Assembly: GCA_024636835.1 (NCBI GenBank)
Contig: JAGXGH010000069.1
Span: 62,001-126,000 of the forward strand
DNA: 64,000 nucleotides
Direction: 5' to 3'
From: Verrucomicrobiales bacterium
GTDB taxonomy: Bacteria > Verrucomicrobiota > Verrucomicrobiia > Verrucomicrobiales > SLCJ01
The notes under the pieces are model-generated. The model did no database searches, was not told the origin of the DNA, and saw only the letters and a list, made by a program, of their open reading frames with translations. A program made the position numbers and the translations under genes. The first letter of the stretch is position 1. Each line of letters begins with the position of its first letter. Shown here one piece after another: positions 33,659-42,551 of this stretch.

Positions 33659-34648
33659 CTACGGTTTAGTCGTCTCGATACCGATCATCTTATCGCCCAT
33701 TGTCTTGCCGATAAGGTAGAGAGTTTCCCAGTTGCGCAGCCAGTGATAATCCTGCCTGGATGGCGACTCCTCCTGCTTGCGCTGGAAGTCGCGGGTCTCT
33801 ACTCCGGCGACATTGCCCTCGAACTCGGGATACTGCTTCGGATCGGCAAGGGCGAGTTGCGCTTCCATCAACTTCTCTACCTTCGCCTTGTAGCGGGCGG
33901 GTATCTCCCAGCCGCCCATACCGGTGTTGGCAATCACGAATGGCAACTTGGGTATCGCCAGGTCCTTGCGCATGTCATTGACGAAATTGACCAGGTTTTT
34001 CTCATAGGCATCCACCGCCTTTTGGTCGATGCGGTCGTTCCAACCCTGATGCCAACCAAAGCCGACAATCTCGAATCCCTTGCCGTCGTAATCGGGGTAA
34101 TATTTCTTTAGGTTGCCGGTGATCTCCTTAACGTGGCGGAGAACTTCGGAGTAGTGAAACCCCTTGTCGCCATCCTTTTCCGGCTTCGGATATTCCTCGG
34201 AACTCGGCGAGAGAAAATTGTGCGAAAGCGAGCGCCCTCCCCAAGCCGACTTGATGAGCAGGACTGGATCTTCGTAGGCATCACCGACGGCAAACCCAAA
34301 CCCATACTCCGGCCCGATATGCCCTTCACTCGCACCGTATCCGACGGTCAACCACCCCTGCTGCGGCTTTGCGGCATCGGAGATGTTCACGATCCACACA
34401 TCGTCGCGGACGACTCGCTTTCCGTCCTTGTCCACAAGCTGCCCGTAGTCCTTCGGGTTGCTTTTTACATAAGTCTCCATCGTCCCCGGACTGCCATCGA
34501 GCTGGCCGAACCCGACCATATTCGACTGCCCCGAAAGGATGAAAATCTTGAGCTTTCCGTTCGCCGGGATCGGAGCCGCCTGTGCGGCGGTTACCACCGC
34601 AATGGCAAGGGAAAGAATCAAACGGAACGGTTGGCGTGGCATCTTCAT
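33659..34648 (-). CDS. Secreted SASA-domain carbohydrate esterase (sialate O-acetylesterase-like)
   Basis: 329 residues. The signal peptide (FRLILSLAIAVVTAAQA) is followed by the SGNH-type block IFILSGQSNMVGFGQ with nucleophile Ser42; GFGWHQGWND near residue 205 and DYHWLRN near 305 supply the other conserved residues of the SASA/CE6-like fold. It likely deacetylates a polysaccharide side group in the periplasm. It is one of three SASA proteins in the locus, and the third (48714) shares the same GQSNMVGYG-type block. It lies 25 bp after the DUF6288 gene (34674), so the two are co-transcribed. Confidence 0.88.
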   Translation of the reverse strand: MKMPRQPFRLILSLAIAVVTAAQAAPIPANGKLKIFILSGQSNMVGFGQLDGSPGTMETYVKSNPKDYGQLVDKDGKRVVRDDVWIVNISDAAKPQQGWLTVGYGASEGHIGPEYGFGFAVGDAYEDPVLLIKSAWGGRSLSHNFLSPSSEEYPKPEKDGDKGFHYSEVLRHVKEITGNLKKYYPDYDGKGFEIVGFGWHQGWNDRIDQKAVDAYEKNLVNFVNDMRKDLAIPKLPFVIANTGMGGWEIPARYKAKVEKLMEAQLALADPKQYPEFEGNVAGVETRDFQRKQEESPSRQDYHWLRNWETLYLIGKTMGDKMIGIETTKP

Positions 34649-34673
34649 GAGTTTTCTTTTTCAATGAGCGCTT

Positions 34674-37076
34674 TTACTGAAAGCTGCGCAGTTCGACTTG
34701 CGGACCGGCTTTCTCCAGCTTGTTGATCATGGAGCCGATCGTTTCGATATGCGGCTGAAGCATTTTGGCCTCTTTGTGAGCAATGAGATCCTTCTCGAGC
34801 TGGCGGAGCCTGGGCAGTTCGGATTTGGCAGCGGAACCATACATCTTAAGAGCATTTAGGCATCGTTCAATACGGGACTTCTTTCCCCATCGTTCGATGT
34901 CCATCAAATCAATACAAAGCGGTAAGCCCTCCTTAATGTGATTTTTCGCAAACAGCCCGAGACCCTCGAGGCGGATCCCGTCGGCAAACATAATGCCACT
35001 TGGTGCACCGGTAACGATGGCATCGTAGATGGCTGGCAACAGAGGCTTGATTTCTTCGTAGCTGAGCTTGTCGTAAACCCCACCGATCGTGCCGCGCGAG
35101 CGACCATCCTGGTTCTTCAGACCGGCAATCACGGCCTTGCGCAAAAGATCGCGATCCACTCCATCCAGTGACGAGCGCTTGAGTATGTTACCAAAAACAG
35201 TGAAGCTGAGGTAGCGCTGCTCCATGCCGCGGGGATCCTCATCTGTCGGCTGCTTGGTGATCATGGTAAGAAGCTCCGGAAGAACCATCATCGCGGGTTC
35301 GCCTATACCGGCAAGCGCCTCGGCCGCCTCAATGCGCAACCACAGATCCTCGTCCTGCAAACAGTTCCGCAGAGCGGGAATGGCGGGCGCCGCGGCCGCC
35401 CTAAGCTGGCCCAGTGCAACGCAGGCTCCGTAACGCGCCTCAAGTTTGGGCGATTCAAGCATCTTCACCAAAGTATCCAGCGGGATATTTCCCTTGCGAC
35501 CCAAAGCCATGGCTGCGCGGTCGCGGACGATGGGTGACCAACTTGCGAGACGCTCGAAGAGCTCGCTCTGGGAGAGTGCGTCGTAGGCGCTATTGCGATC
35601 TTTATTATCCCAGCCGCGTCCATCGGCAATGATGGATTGGGCCGATGCCGCATCGAGTTGCGGAACGGCACTCGACTTCTTGCCGGTGAGTAAAATGTGC
35701 TTCAGTGGCTTGGCATAGGCCAACAAATAGGCACCCGTGCAGTCCCAGTTTGCATAGCTGTCATTCTTTAACTGCGGCGGCCCCAAGTGGACGAAGGTGC
35801 CATCCCAACGTCGTGCCAGATCAAAATACCAGGTGCCGAATTCCTCCATCCATGCGCCGGTCGCCTGCGGACCAGACAGCGCCACGGCAGGCATCGACCA
35901 AGTGACGTTGAAGAAGTTTCCTGTGTGCCCCAGGTCCCGCTCATTGCCATGGCTGGCGAGACTCATCCGCGCGAAAAACTCCGCATTTTTGGTTTCGCCA
36001 AGCAGGCTGAAAAGGACGGCCGTCATCCCGCACTTTCCGTTGTCCTCGTGGGTTAGCATCCACGGAACGTGATCACCGTAGGGAACGGCGCCTTTCCCTG
36101 CGTAGAAGCGCAGCAGTTTGGCGCTGCGCTCGATGGCTTCCGTAACTACTGGATCCTTCACACCTGCCTCACGCGCAAGCGCCAATGAGGCGGTGAGTGT
36201 GATGCCGGGCGCATTCATCATGCCGTATCCGACCAGTCGCCCGTCCGGACCGGCGAACTTATGCCCCCATGACCCGACGATGCTCTGGCCGTTTGCTGCC
36301 TCCAGCGCAATACGCCGCAGACCAGGTAGATAGGCATCGTCTCCGGTCGCCATGGTGTACTCGGAAACCAACATCATCGCATAACCGAAATACCAGGTCG
36401 CCATTCCATCGGCAGTGAAGTTCGATGCCCATTCCACCTCCTTTTTCACCAGTGGCAGGTATTTCTGATCGCCGCTGGCGAGTAAAGCCAGAGCATTAAG
36501 GCAACGAGGGATCGTGTTCTGGCGGTAGTTCGGAGCGGCCATTTTTTTTGCCAATGCCTCACAACCCTGCTCCAGAATACGCTTCGATTTTTCACAATCG
36601 TAAGGGGCGGTGGCGGAGTAGGAGCCTAGCACCGGGAGCTTCACGGTTACATTTTCCTGTTTTCCAGCACGCCAGCGGATCACGGAAAGCTCACCTTTCC
36701 CGGCTCCCGTCTCAGCGAAGGTAAGCGCCTTGCCGAACTCTGTCCGCGGATCGTAGGAAAACGGCTTGCCGCCGACTCCGAGAATTACATCATCCACTTT
36801 CAGCACTCCGTCGGCGGGCGAACCTTTATCAACCTTGGTGATCGAAATCTGGCGGGCATCCGTAGTCACCATTTTGTCAAAAAACATCCAACCGCGCGCC
36901 CCGGTGGCACCGAGGTTCCAGTCGTGATTCGCATCGGCGGGGATGGGGTCGCCTTTGGTAAAGTCGGGTAAGGACATCTTCACCTTACCGCGGGCTGCAA
37001 AACAGGGTGCGGCAAACATCGCCGAGGCGAGCAGTGCGGTGAAAACGATGGCTCGATTCGACGGATAGGTGATCAT
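34674..37076 (-). CDS. Secreted PDZ-DUF6288-HEAT repeat protein
   Basis: 800 residues with a signal peptide (VFTALLASAMFAAPCFA). LGATGARGWMF (about residue 55-65) opens a PDZ-like domain (ISITKVDKGSPADGVLKVDDVILGVGGKPF). A large alpha-helical toroid-like part then begins near ALAKKMAAPNYRQNTIPRCLNALALLASGDQKYLP; the last 270 residues contain HEAT-like repeats (ASWSPIVRDRAAMALGRKGNIPLDTLVKML). This architecture corresponds to DUF6288. Function is not established; the all-alpha core resembles polysaccharide lyases and toroid glycosidases (inference). A paralogue sits at 44667 fused to a GDSL domain. Confidence 0.82.
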   Translation of the reverse strand: MITYPSNRAIVFTALLASAMFAAPCFAARGKVKMSLPDFTKGDPIPADANHDWNLGATGARGWMFFDKMVTTDARQISITKVDKGSPADGVLKVDDVILGVGGKPFSYDPRTEFGKALTFAETGAGKGELSVIRWRAGKQENVTVKLPVLGSYSATAPYDCEKSKRILEQGCEALAKKMAAPNYRQNTIPRCLNALALLASGDQKYLPLVKKEVEWASNFTADGMATWYFGYAMMLVSEYTMATGDDAYLPGLRRIALEAANGQSIVGSWGHKFAGPDGRLVGYGMMNAPGITLTASLALAREAGVKDPVVTEAIERSAKLLRFYAGKGAVPYGDHVPWMLTHEDNGKCGMTAVLFSLLGETKNAEFFARMSLASHGNERDLGHTGNFFNVTWSMPAVALSGPQATGAWMEEFGTWYFDLARRWDGTFVHLGPPQLKNDSYANWDCTGAYLLAYAKPLKHILLTGKKSSAVPQLDAASAQSIIADGRGWDNKDRNSAYDALSQSELFERLASWSPIVRDRAAMALGRKGNIPLDTLVKMLESPKLEARYGACVALGQLRAAAAPAIPALRNCLQDEDLWLRIEAAEALAGIGEPAMMVLPELLTMITKQPTDEDPRGMEQRYLSFTVFGNILKRSSLDGVDRDLLRKAVIAGLKNQDGRSRGTIGGVYDKLSYEEIKPLLPAIYDAIVTGAPSGIMFADGIRLEGLGLFAKNHIKEGLPLCIDLMDIERWGKKSRIERCLNALKMYGSAAKSELPRLRQLEKDLIAHKEAKMLQPHIETIGSMINKLEKAGPQVELRSFQ

Positions 37077-37159
37077 AAAATTTTCAGGGACTGGGAACTA
37101 AAGACAAGAAACGACGATAAATAAAACCGTGATCGCCGGTCAGGATGAGACTGGAGTAA

Positions 37160-38407
37160 TTACTTCTTGAGCAATCCCACCATCTCACGGCCCATGGCCT
37201 CGCCGACATTCATATAAGTCTCGGCATTGCCGCCGTAGTGGGCGCTGGAGCTACTACCTTTGGATAGCGGATTGGTGTAGACGAAACCAATATTGTCGCC
37301 TAGTTCGCCAGAGTATTTCCCGCTGGAGACGCTCTTCATGGCCTGCAGAATGTTGCCATGTCCGGAGGAAGTATCGTCTTCAGAGGTCTGGCCGAGTGAG
37401 GCAGTGACAAAGGCGGCATTGGGTGCTTCGAAGTCCTTGCGCAGGGACTTGATCAGCGCCACAAGATGCTTTTCGTAATTATTAACGTGGGCTGGATTGC
37501 GCATATCCTTGTCGCCCTGCCACCACAGGAAACCGGCGACTTCGTAGTCCTTGGCATCAGGGTAGTGGGTCGAAAGGTCTTTTAGGATCTGCTGCGCATT
37601 GGCGACGTCATCGTCGTATTGCTTGCCGGCATACCATCCCTCCCCTTCCCACTTCACGATGGTCTTATCGTTCTTGCTCTTATACATTTCTCTATATCCG
37701 GGCTGTTTCTCACCATTGTATTCCCAGGTCTCGATGCTGGGCGGGAGCAAGTCCCAGCCTAGACTACGGTTGCCGATCGAGCTCTTAAGCACCATGACAG
37801 GCGCATCGATCGCATTGCCTAGGCAATGACCGATGCCGATCTCGATACCGATCTTGTTGCCGCTCATCGTGAGCCAGTCGTTGCGGTAGACACCTTTCCC
37901 AACCATCACAGAGACGTTACGCACGTCTTTACGAGTGGTCCAGTTGCCCGCATCGTCGGCTAAGTAAGGGTAGAGTCCTTTCAGGCCGTCATTGACATTA
38001 CCCATTTCGAGGGTGTTGGACTGGCCCATGATGATAAATACCTGAACAGGTTTGCTCATGTCTGCCGGTTCGCCATCGGGATCGGGGATCTCCTTGGGCA
38101 GTTCCTTCACCTCGCCCGACGTTCCCGGAGGGGTATTCGAGGGCGGGGCAGGTGGTGCTATATTACCTTTTTCTTTGAGAAAAGCGATATCGGCCTCTGA
38201 GAGTTTGTCTTGGCTGAAGACAAGCTCTTGGCCATTGGGCAGCGTTACTCCGACGGCTCCTGCAGCTTCGTCATAAGAAAGTAATTCGCCCTCAAAAGTC
38301 TTCGTCCCGTCGGCACTGGTCCATGTCCTGGCATGTGCTGCGGGGAGAGAAAGAACAAGCGCGGCCACTACTGATGCTAGCGAGGTAAGTTTTAAAGATT
38401 TCATCAC
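37160..38407 (-). CDS. Secreted SASA-domain esterase with N-terminal SHD1-like domain
   Basis: 415 residues. A signal peptide (SLASVVAALVLSLPAAHA) is followed by RTWTSADGTKTFEGELLSYD, the opening of the SHD1-like module (to about residue 80) common in planctomycete and verrucomicrobial exported proteins. A proline linker (APPAPPSNTPPGT) leads to the SASA domain: VFIIMGQSNTLEMG with nucleophile Ser130 and FLWWQGDKDMRN near residue 300. It probably removes acyl groups from the target glycan. Gaps are 83 bp to the DUF6288 gene below and 223 bp from the symporter above. Its SASA domain differs noticeably from the other two copies, suggesting a different substrate linkage. Confidence 0.87.
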   Translation of the reverse strand: MMKSLKLTSLASVVAALVLSLPAAHARTWTSADGTKTFEGELLSYDEAAGAVGVTLPNGQELVFSQDKLSEADIAFLKEKGNIAPPAPPSNTPPGTSGEVKELPKEIPDPDGEPADMSKPVQVFIIMGQSNTLEMGNVNDGLKGLYPYLADDAGNWTTRKDVRNVSVMVGKGVYRNDWLTMSGNKIGIEIGIGHCLGNAIDAPVMVLKSSIGNRSLGWDLLPPSIETWEYNGEKQPGYREMYKSKNDKTIVKWEGEGWYAGKQYDDDVANAQQILKDLSTHYPDAKDYEVAGFLWWQGDKDMRNPAHVNNYEKHLVALIKSLRKDFEAPNAAFVTASLGQTSEDDTSSGHGNILQAMKSVSSGKYSGELGDNIGFVYTNPLSKGSSSSAHYGGNAETYMNVGEAMGREMVGLLKK

Positions 38408-38510
38408 GGATTATTGGCTTAAATTACCCACCGCAATCTGGTGGCCTAATGAATCAACGTTGATATCATCTCCCGTCTTTCCTGTAACGTTTATTTTTTA
38501 TCCATCGTCT

Positions 38511-38554
38511 TATACCATCTCGACAGTTATATCCGATTAATGGAATAGAGAGAA
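38511..38554. repeat. Solo end of the MITE-like repeat
   Basis: TATACCATCTCGACAGTTAT and about 24 following bases match the right terminal repeat of the element at 42114-42354 (reverse-complement orientation), including GGAATAGAGAGAA beyond the terminal repeat. Nearby are two direct copies of GCATGGGATTGTCGA (about 38574 and 38615). Confidence 0.65.
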
Positions 38555-38630
38555 GGATGGGGAATCAGGCTTCGCATGGGATTGTCGATCCGTATGAAAT
38601 GGATTCAAGATTGTGCATGGGATTGTCGAA

Positions 38631-40478
38631 TCAGTTGGTGCGGGGCTTGTGGAAGAGCTTGAAGAGTCCGACGCAGCAGATCACTGAGAAGACTCCGAGC
38701 GCCGAACCGGCTAAGGAGTTTCCGTAAAGCAAATTGCCGATAGAGAAGAGGCAGGAGTAGATCATCAAGGTGCCTATGAATACGCAGAGAATTTCGTAAG
38801 GCAGTTCCCATGGCTTGCCCTTGGTTTCTCCCTCGATGTCGATACCCTCTTCGTCGGCCATGGCGCGCAGTTTCGCCCAACCGGGACCGCCCGGTTTGGT
38901 CTTCTTGTAGAATTTGTAGAGAGTCTCTTTATTCTCGGGACGGGTCAGTAAGGCGGTGGTGAGCCAAACGATGGTATTCATGACAACCGCCATTAGCAGG
39001 CGGACGGTTCCGCCGTCCAAGGAAATAGCCGGAGCTTCTTCGGTGCCGCCAACACGCATTGCGAGCGAAGCTGGATCCACGGCGAAGACGAGAACGAACC
39101 CGATCAGAATCGCCCCGACCATGGCAACGATCTCGGTGACCGCATTGATGCGCCACCAGAACCAGCGGAGGAGATAGATAGCTCCGGTGCCGGCTCCGGA
39201 AAGCAGCAAGAGATCGAAGGCCTGAGTGGCGCTCTTCAGCTGGAGTGCAAGGAAACCTGCGGCAATCATCAGCACGATGGTGGAGATACGGCCGACAGCC
39301 ACGAGTTCCTTCTGGCTGGCATCCTTCTTGACGAAGCGGCTGTAGAAATCGTTGACGAGATAGGACGAACCCCAGTTAAGGTGCGTGCCGATGGTAGACA
39401 TATAGGCGGCGATGATCGAAGCGATGACGATACCCAGCACGCCGGGCCCAAGCTTCGAAATCATCGCTGGGTAGGCGACGTCGTGAGCGAGGTATTGTTC
39501 TTCGATACCGGGGAAGGCTTGGCGGATATCGTCTAACTCAGGGAAAACCAGCAGCGAAGCCAGAGCCACAATGATCCACGGCCATGGGCGGATCGCGTAG
39601 TGCATGAAATTGAAAAGAAGGGTGGCACCGATGGCGTTTTTCTCATCCTTCGCGGAGAGCATACGCTGCGCAATATATCCACCACCACCAGGCTCCGCGC
39701 CAGGATACCAGACCGCCCACCATTGGACAGCCAAGGGGATAATGAGCATGGTCACGAGCAGGGACAGGTCTCCTGGATCCGGGAAAATCGCGAGCTTATC
39801 AGCGATCGGCGAGTCGGGGCCGACAATACCGGCAAGGCCGCCGATGGCCTGGACTTCAGGCTGCTGGATGGCGATATAGGCAGCGTAAACGGCACCAAAC
39901 ATGGCGATGGAATATTGAAAAAAGTCCGCCCAGATAACCCCCTTGAGTCCACCGAGGGTCGCGTAGATCACCACGCCGATAGATCCGAAGACCACGCACT
40001 GCCAAGCTGGAATACCAAAGAGGATCTGACCGTATTTGATAATCGCAAGTGTGACTGTCGCCATGATCAGGACGTTGAAGAATAGTCCGAGAAAGATGGA
40101 ACGGAAGCCACGAAGGAACGCCGCGGCTTTGCCGTGATAACGAAGCTCGTAGTATTCCAAATCGGTCATCACTTCCGACCTGCGCCAGAGCTTGGCGTAA
40201 ATGAAGACCGTGACCATGCCGGTGATCAGGAATGTCCACCAGGCCCAGTTCTTGGCAACGCCATTTTCCCGCACCATGCCGGTGACAAGGTTTGGTGTGT
40301 CGGCGGAAAAGGTGCAGGCAACCATTGAGATACCAAGCAACCACCACGGCATTCCCCTACCCCCGAGGAAGAATTCTTGGGTGCTTTTCCCGGCAGTGCG
40401 CGAGGCGATAAAGCCAATGGAAAGCACGATGACGAAAAACACGCCAATGATGACCCAGTCGATAGTTTGAAGGTGCAT
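38631..40478 (-). CDS. Sodium/solute symporter (SSS family), probable sugar importer
   Basis: 615 residues with about 14 membrane helices. The N-terminal block FFLGGRGMPWWLLGISMVACTFSADTP is the SSS/SGLT signature, and AYMSTIGTHLNWGSSYLVNDFY in helix 8-9 is typical of the sodium-site region. The C-terminal extension (about 525-570, LTRPENKETLYKFYKKTKPGG) is cytosolic. In this locus it is the only transporter, so it probably takes up the mono- or oligosaccharide released by the secreted enzymes, using the sodium gradient. It lies 102 bp after the GH109 gene in the same direction. The exact sugar cannot be read from the sequence. Confidence 0.9.
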   Translation of the reverse strand: MHLQTIDWVIIGVFFVIVLSIGFIASRTAGKSTQEFFLGGRGMPWWLLGISMVACTFSADTPNLVTGMVRENGVAKNWAWWTFLITGMVTVFIYAKLWRRSEVMTDLEYYELRYHGKAAAFLRGFRSIFLGLFFNVLIMATVTLAIIKYGQILFGIPAWQCVVFGSIGVVIYATLGGLKGVIWADFFQYSIAMFGAVYAAYIAIQQPEVQAIGGLAGIVGPDSPIADKLAIFPDPGDLSLLVTMLIIPLAVQWWAVWYPGAEPGGGGYIAQRMLSAKDEKNAIGATLLFNFMHYAIRPWPWIIVALASLLVFPELDDIRQAFPGIEEQYLAHDVAYPAMISKLGPGVLGIVIASIIAAYMSTIGTHLNWGSSYLVNDFYSRFVKKDASQKELVAVGRISTIVLMIAAGFLALQLKSATQAFDLLLLSGAGTGAIYLLRWFWWRINAVTEIVAMVGAILIGFVLVFAVDPASLAMRVGGTEEAPAISLDGGTVRLLMAVVMNTIVWLTTALLTRPENKETLYKFYKKTKPGGPGWAKLRAMADEEGIDIEGETKGKPWELPYEILCVFIGTLMIYSCLFSIGNLLYGNSLAGSALGVFSVICCVGLFKLFHKPRTN

Positions 40479-40580
40479 AAGCTAATGAGTTTCGTATTTA
40501 AGAGCGATAACGGCCCTCTTCACAAGAATCCACTATCCAACTGTAGATCCCAATTCCCCTGAAGGGGTCGAAGGAAGCTG

Positions 40581-41972
40581 TTACGCGATAATATCCAATG
40601 GTTTTGTCGTCTTCCAGTTTCCACGCGTGAAGTCCGGGAAGTCTTGAGGCATGCCGTCTTCTGCGACTGATTTTTCGCTCAACGGTGAAACCGCGGACCA
40701 GTAGCACCCTTCATAGACGTTCTGGTCCAGCGCCTCTCCGTTGCGAAGGCATTCGATGATGCGAAAGAGCATGAGGAAATCCATACCGCCGTGACCACCC
40801 ATCTTTTTGGCGACTTCGCCCAAGCGCTTGTAGAGCGGATGCTCGTATTTTGCGGCGATGGCTTCGTATTCCTCGGAGCTGGTCCAGTGGTGATAGCTTT
40901 TCGTCACCCCCTCGATAGCCATCGCGTTGGGGAATCCCTTGAGTGTACCCAGCGTGCCTTGAATCAGGTTATGGCGGCTGTAGGGGCGTGGAGAAGTTTC
41001 ATCCCACTGCACCATGACCGTGCGCCCAAGCTTCGTCTTGATGATGGAAGTGTTGATATCGCCGCAGATGTAATCGAGCGTTTTGAACTCAGGGTTAGTG
41101 AGATTTTTGGATTTCTCGGCAAACAAATTACGTCCCTTGGCGGGAGACCCGAAGGATACCAGCCTGCGGAAATTGTCCTCGCCGCGCGCAAGGTTCATAT
41201 ACTGTGCGACCGGGCCAAGGCCGTGACAGGGATAGAGGTTGCCGTTGCGTTCAGCGTAATGATATGTGCGCCAGGATCCGGTTGAGTTGCCGCCGTTCAT
41301 CTGTCCGCGTAGCTCATGGATATAGGAGGCCTCACCATGGAGAAGTTCACCGATCACCCCTTGGCGAACCATGTTAAGATAGAGCAGTTCTTCGCGCCCG
41401 TAATTGACGTTTTCCATCATCATACAATGCCGCCCCGTGGCTTCCGAAGTATCGATGATATCCCACATTTCCTGAAGGGTCAGGCCGATGGGTATTTCCG
41501 TGAAAGCATGCGACCCGGCCTCCATCGCACCGATGCACATGCGCGCATGTGCTTGCCAAGGAGTCGCTATGAAGACGGCGTCCGGCTTGGTCTCGACCAG
41601 CATTTTTCTCCAAATCTCCTGGTCCCCGAAATACACCTTTGGCTTGTGCCCCTTTGAGACAACTTTAGCCTCCGACTTTTTGACGCGTGACTCGACCAGA
41701 TCGCAGATGCCAACAAACTCCACACCATCGATAGAAGCTAGCTGGGAAGCATGTCCGGAACCCCGCGCCCCGACACCAATGATAGCCACCTTCACCTTAT
41801 CAAGCTTGGGAGCAGTAAAGCCGCCCATGTATTGAGATCCGCTTTTACGAGAGGGCGTCACGGTGGGCGATTGCGCGGATACCACCGCAGGAAAGCTAGC
41901 CAAGCCAGCAGTTACACCCCCAAGAGCTTTTAGAAAATTTCGACGTTGGTTTGAAGTGATACCGGTTTTCAT
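40581..41972 (-). CDS. Gfo/Idh/MocA protein, GH109-like (alpha-N-acetylgalactosaminidase family), Tat-exported
   Basis: 463 residues from the ATG at 41972. The twin-arginine signal RRNFLKALGG with a hydrophobic stretch predicts export of a folded, NAD-bound protein. The nucleotide-binding motif is VGARGSGHAS. The block MMENVNYGREELLYLNMVRQ, then GNLYPCHGLGPVAQYMN, is characteristic of GH109, whose members hydrolyse alpha-GalNAc (and other alpha-glycosides) by an NAD-dependent oxidation-elimination route. A plain sugar dehydrogenase is the alternative. Its place beside sulfatase and acetylesterases supports action on a HexNAc-bearing glycan. An earlier in-frame start at 42026 would put a long polar tail before the Tat signal. 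Confidence 0.85.
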   Translation of the reverse strand: MKTGITSNQRRNFLKALGGVTAGLASFPAVVSAQSPTVTPSRKSGSQYMGGFTAPKLDKVKVAIIGVGARGSGHASQLASIDGVEFVGICDLVESRVKKSEAKVVSKGHKPKVYFGDQEIWRKMLVETKPDAVFIATPWQAHARMCIGAMEAGSHAFTEIPIGLTLQEMWDIIDTSEATGRHCMMMENVNYGREELLYLNMVRQGVIGELLHGEASYIHELRGQMNGGNSTGSWRTYHYAERNGNLYPCHGLGPVAQYMNLARGEDNFRRLVSFGSPAKGRNLFAEKSKNLTNPEFKTLDYICGDINTSIIKTKLGRTVMVQWDETSPRPYSRHNLIQGTLGTLKGFPNAMAIEGVTKSYHHWTSSEEYEAIAAKYEHPLYKRLGEVAKKMGGHGGMDFLMLFRIIECLRNGEALDQNVYEGCYWSAVSPLSEKSVAEDGMPQDFPDFTRGNWKTTKPLDIIA

Positions 41973-42113
41973 CGCTTGATTATGGTTTGTTTGAATTCGA
42001 GCATCATGATCCATATCCTTCGCCACATCAGGTTGCGAGTCTTGAAGACTCCCGGATCTCTAATCCTGATGACCGCGTCATGTAACGTAGGGATAAAGAG
42101 GGATTTTTCATCC

Positions 42114-42354
42114 TATCATACCATTTCGTCAGTTAGATTGGAGGAATGGCGGCGAATAGTTTTTCGTTCAGCGAGGCGTAAGGAGGAAGTGTGGCGCTTG
42201 TCCGCAGAAGCCTTGGCGAAGGCGGGAGCCACATGACCGACGAACAACGCTGCTGAGCGGAAAAATAGTGCCGCCTCAGTTCCACGCGAAAACTAATTAC
42301 AACACCATTCTCTCTATTCCATTCCTCGGATCTAACTGTCGAGATGGTATCATA
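42114..42354. mobile_element. MITE-like element with imperfect terminal inverted repeats
   Basis: The left end (42114-42149, TATCATACCATTTCGTCAG...) and the reverse complement of the right end (42319-42354, TATGATACCATCTCGACAG...) agree at 31 of 36 positions. The 241-bp element encodes no protein. A solo end occurs at 38511. I saw no clear target-site duplication. It lies between the GH109 and six-hairpin genes; the remaining parts of this roughly 560-bp gap (41973-42113 and 42355-42536) show no gene. Confidence 0.7.
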
Positions 42355-42551
42355 CCGCATTCAAATGAAAATAGGACTGCTTGCCGCGACAAGTAGCTCA
42401 CGATCAAGCAACTAAACATCCACTTGTCAATCGCGTACCGCGCAGCGGTATTACGCGCCGCGTCAGACCATTCCCAAGATTTGCTATCAGTTCGCGGAGG
42501 CTCCGAGTTCTTAGAGGTCCCCTGTGATAGTATCTACCATAGTCCCTGCTC

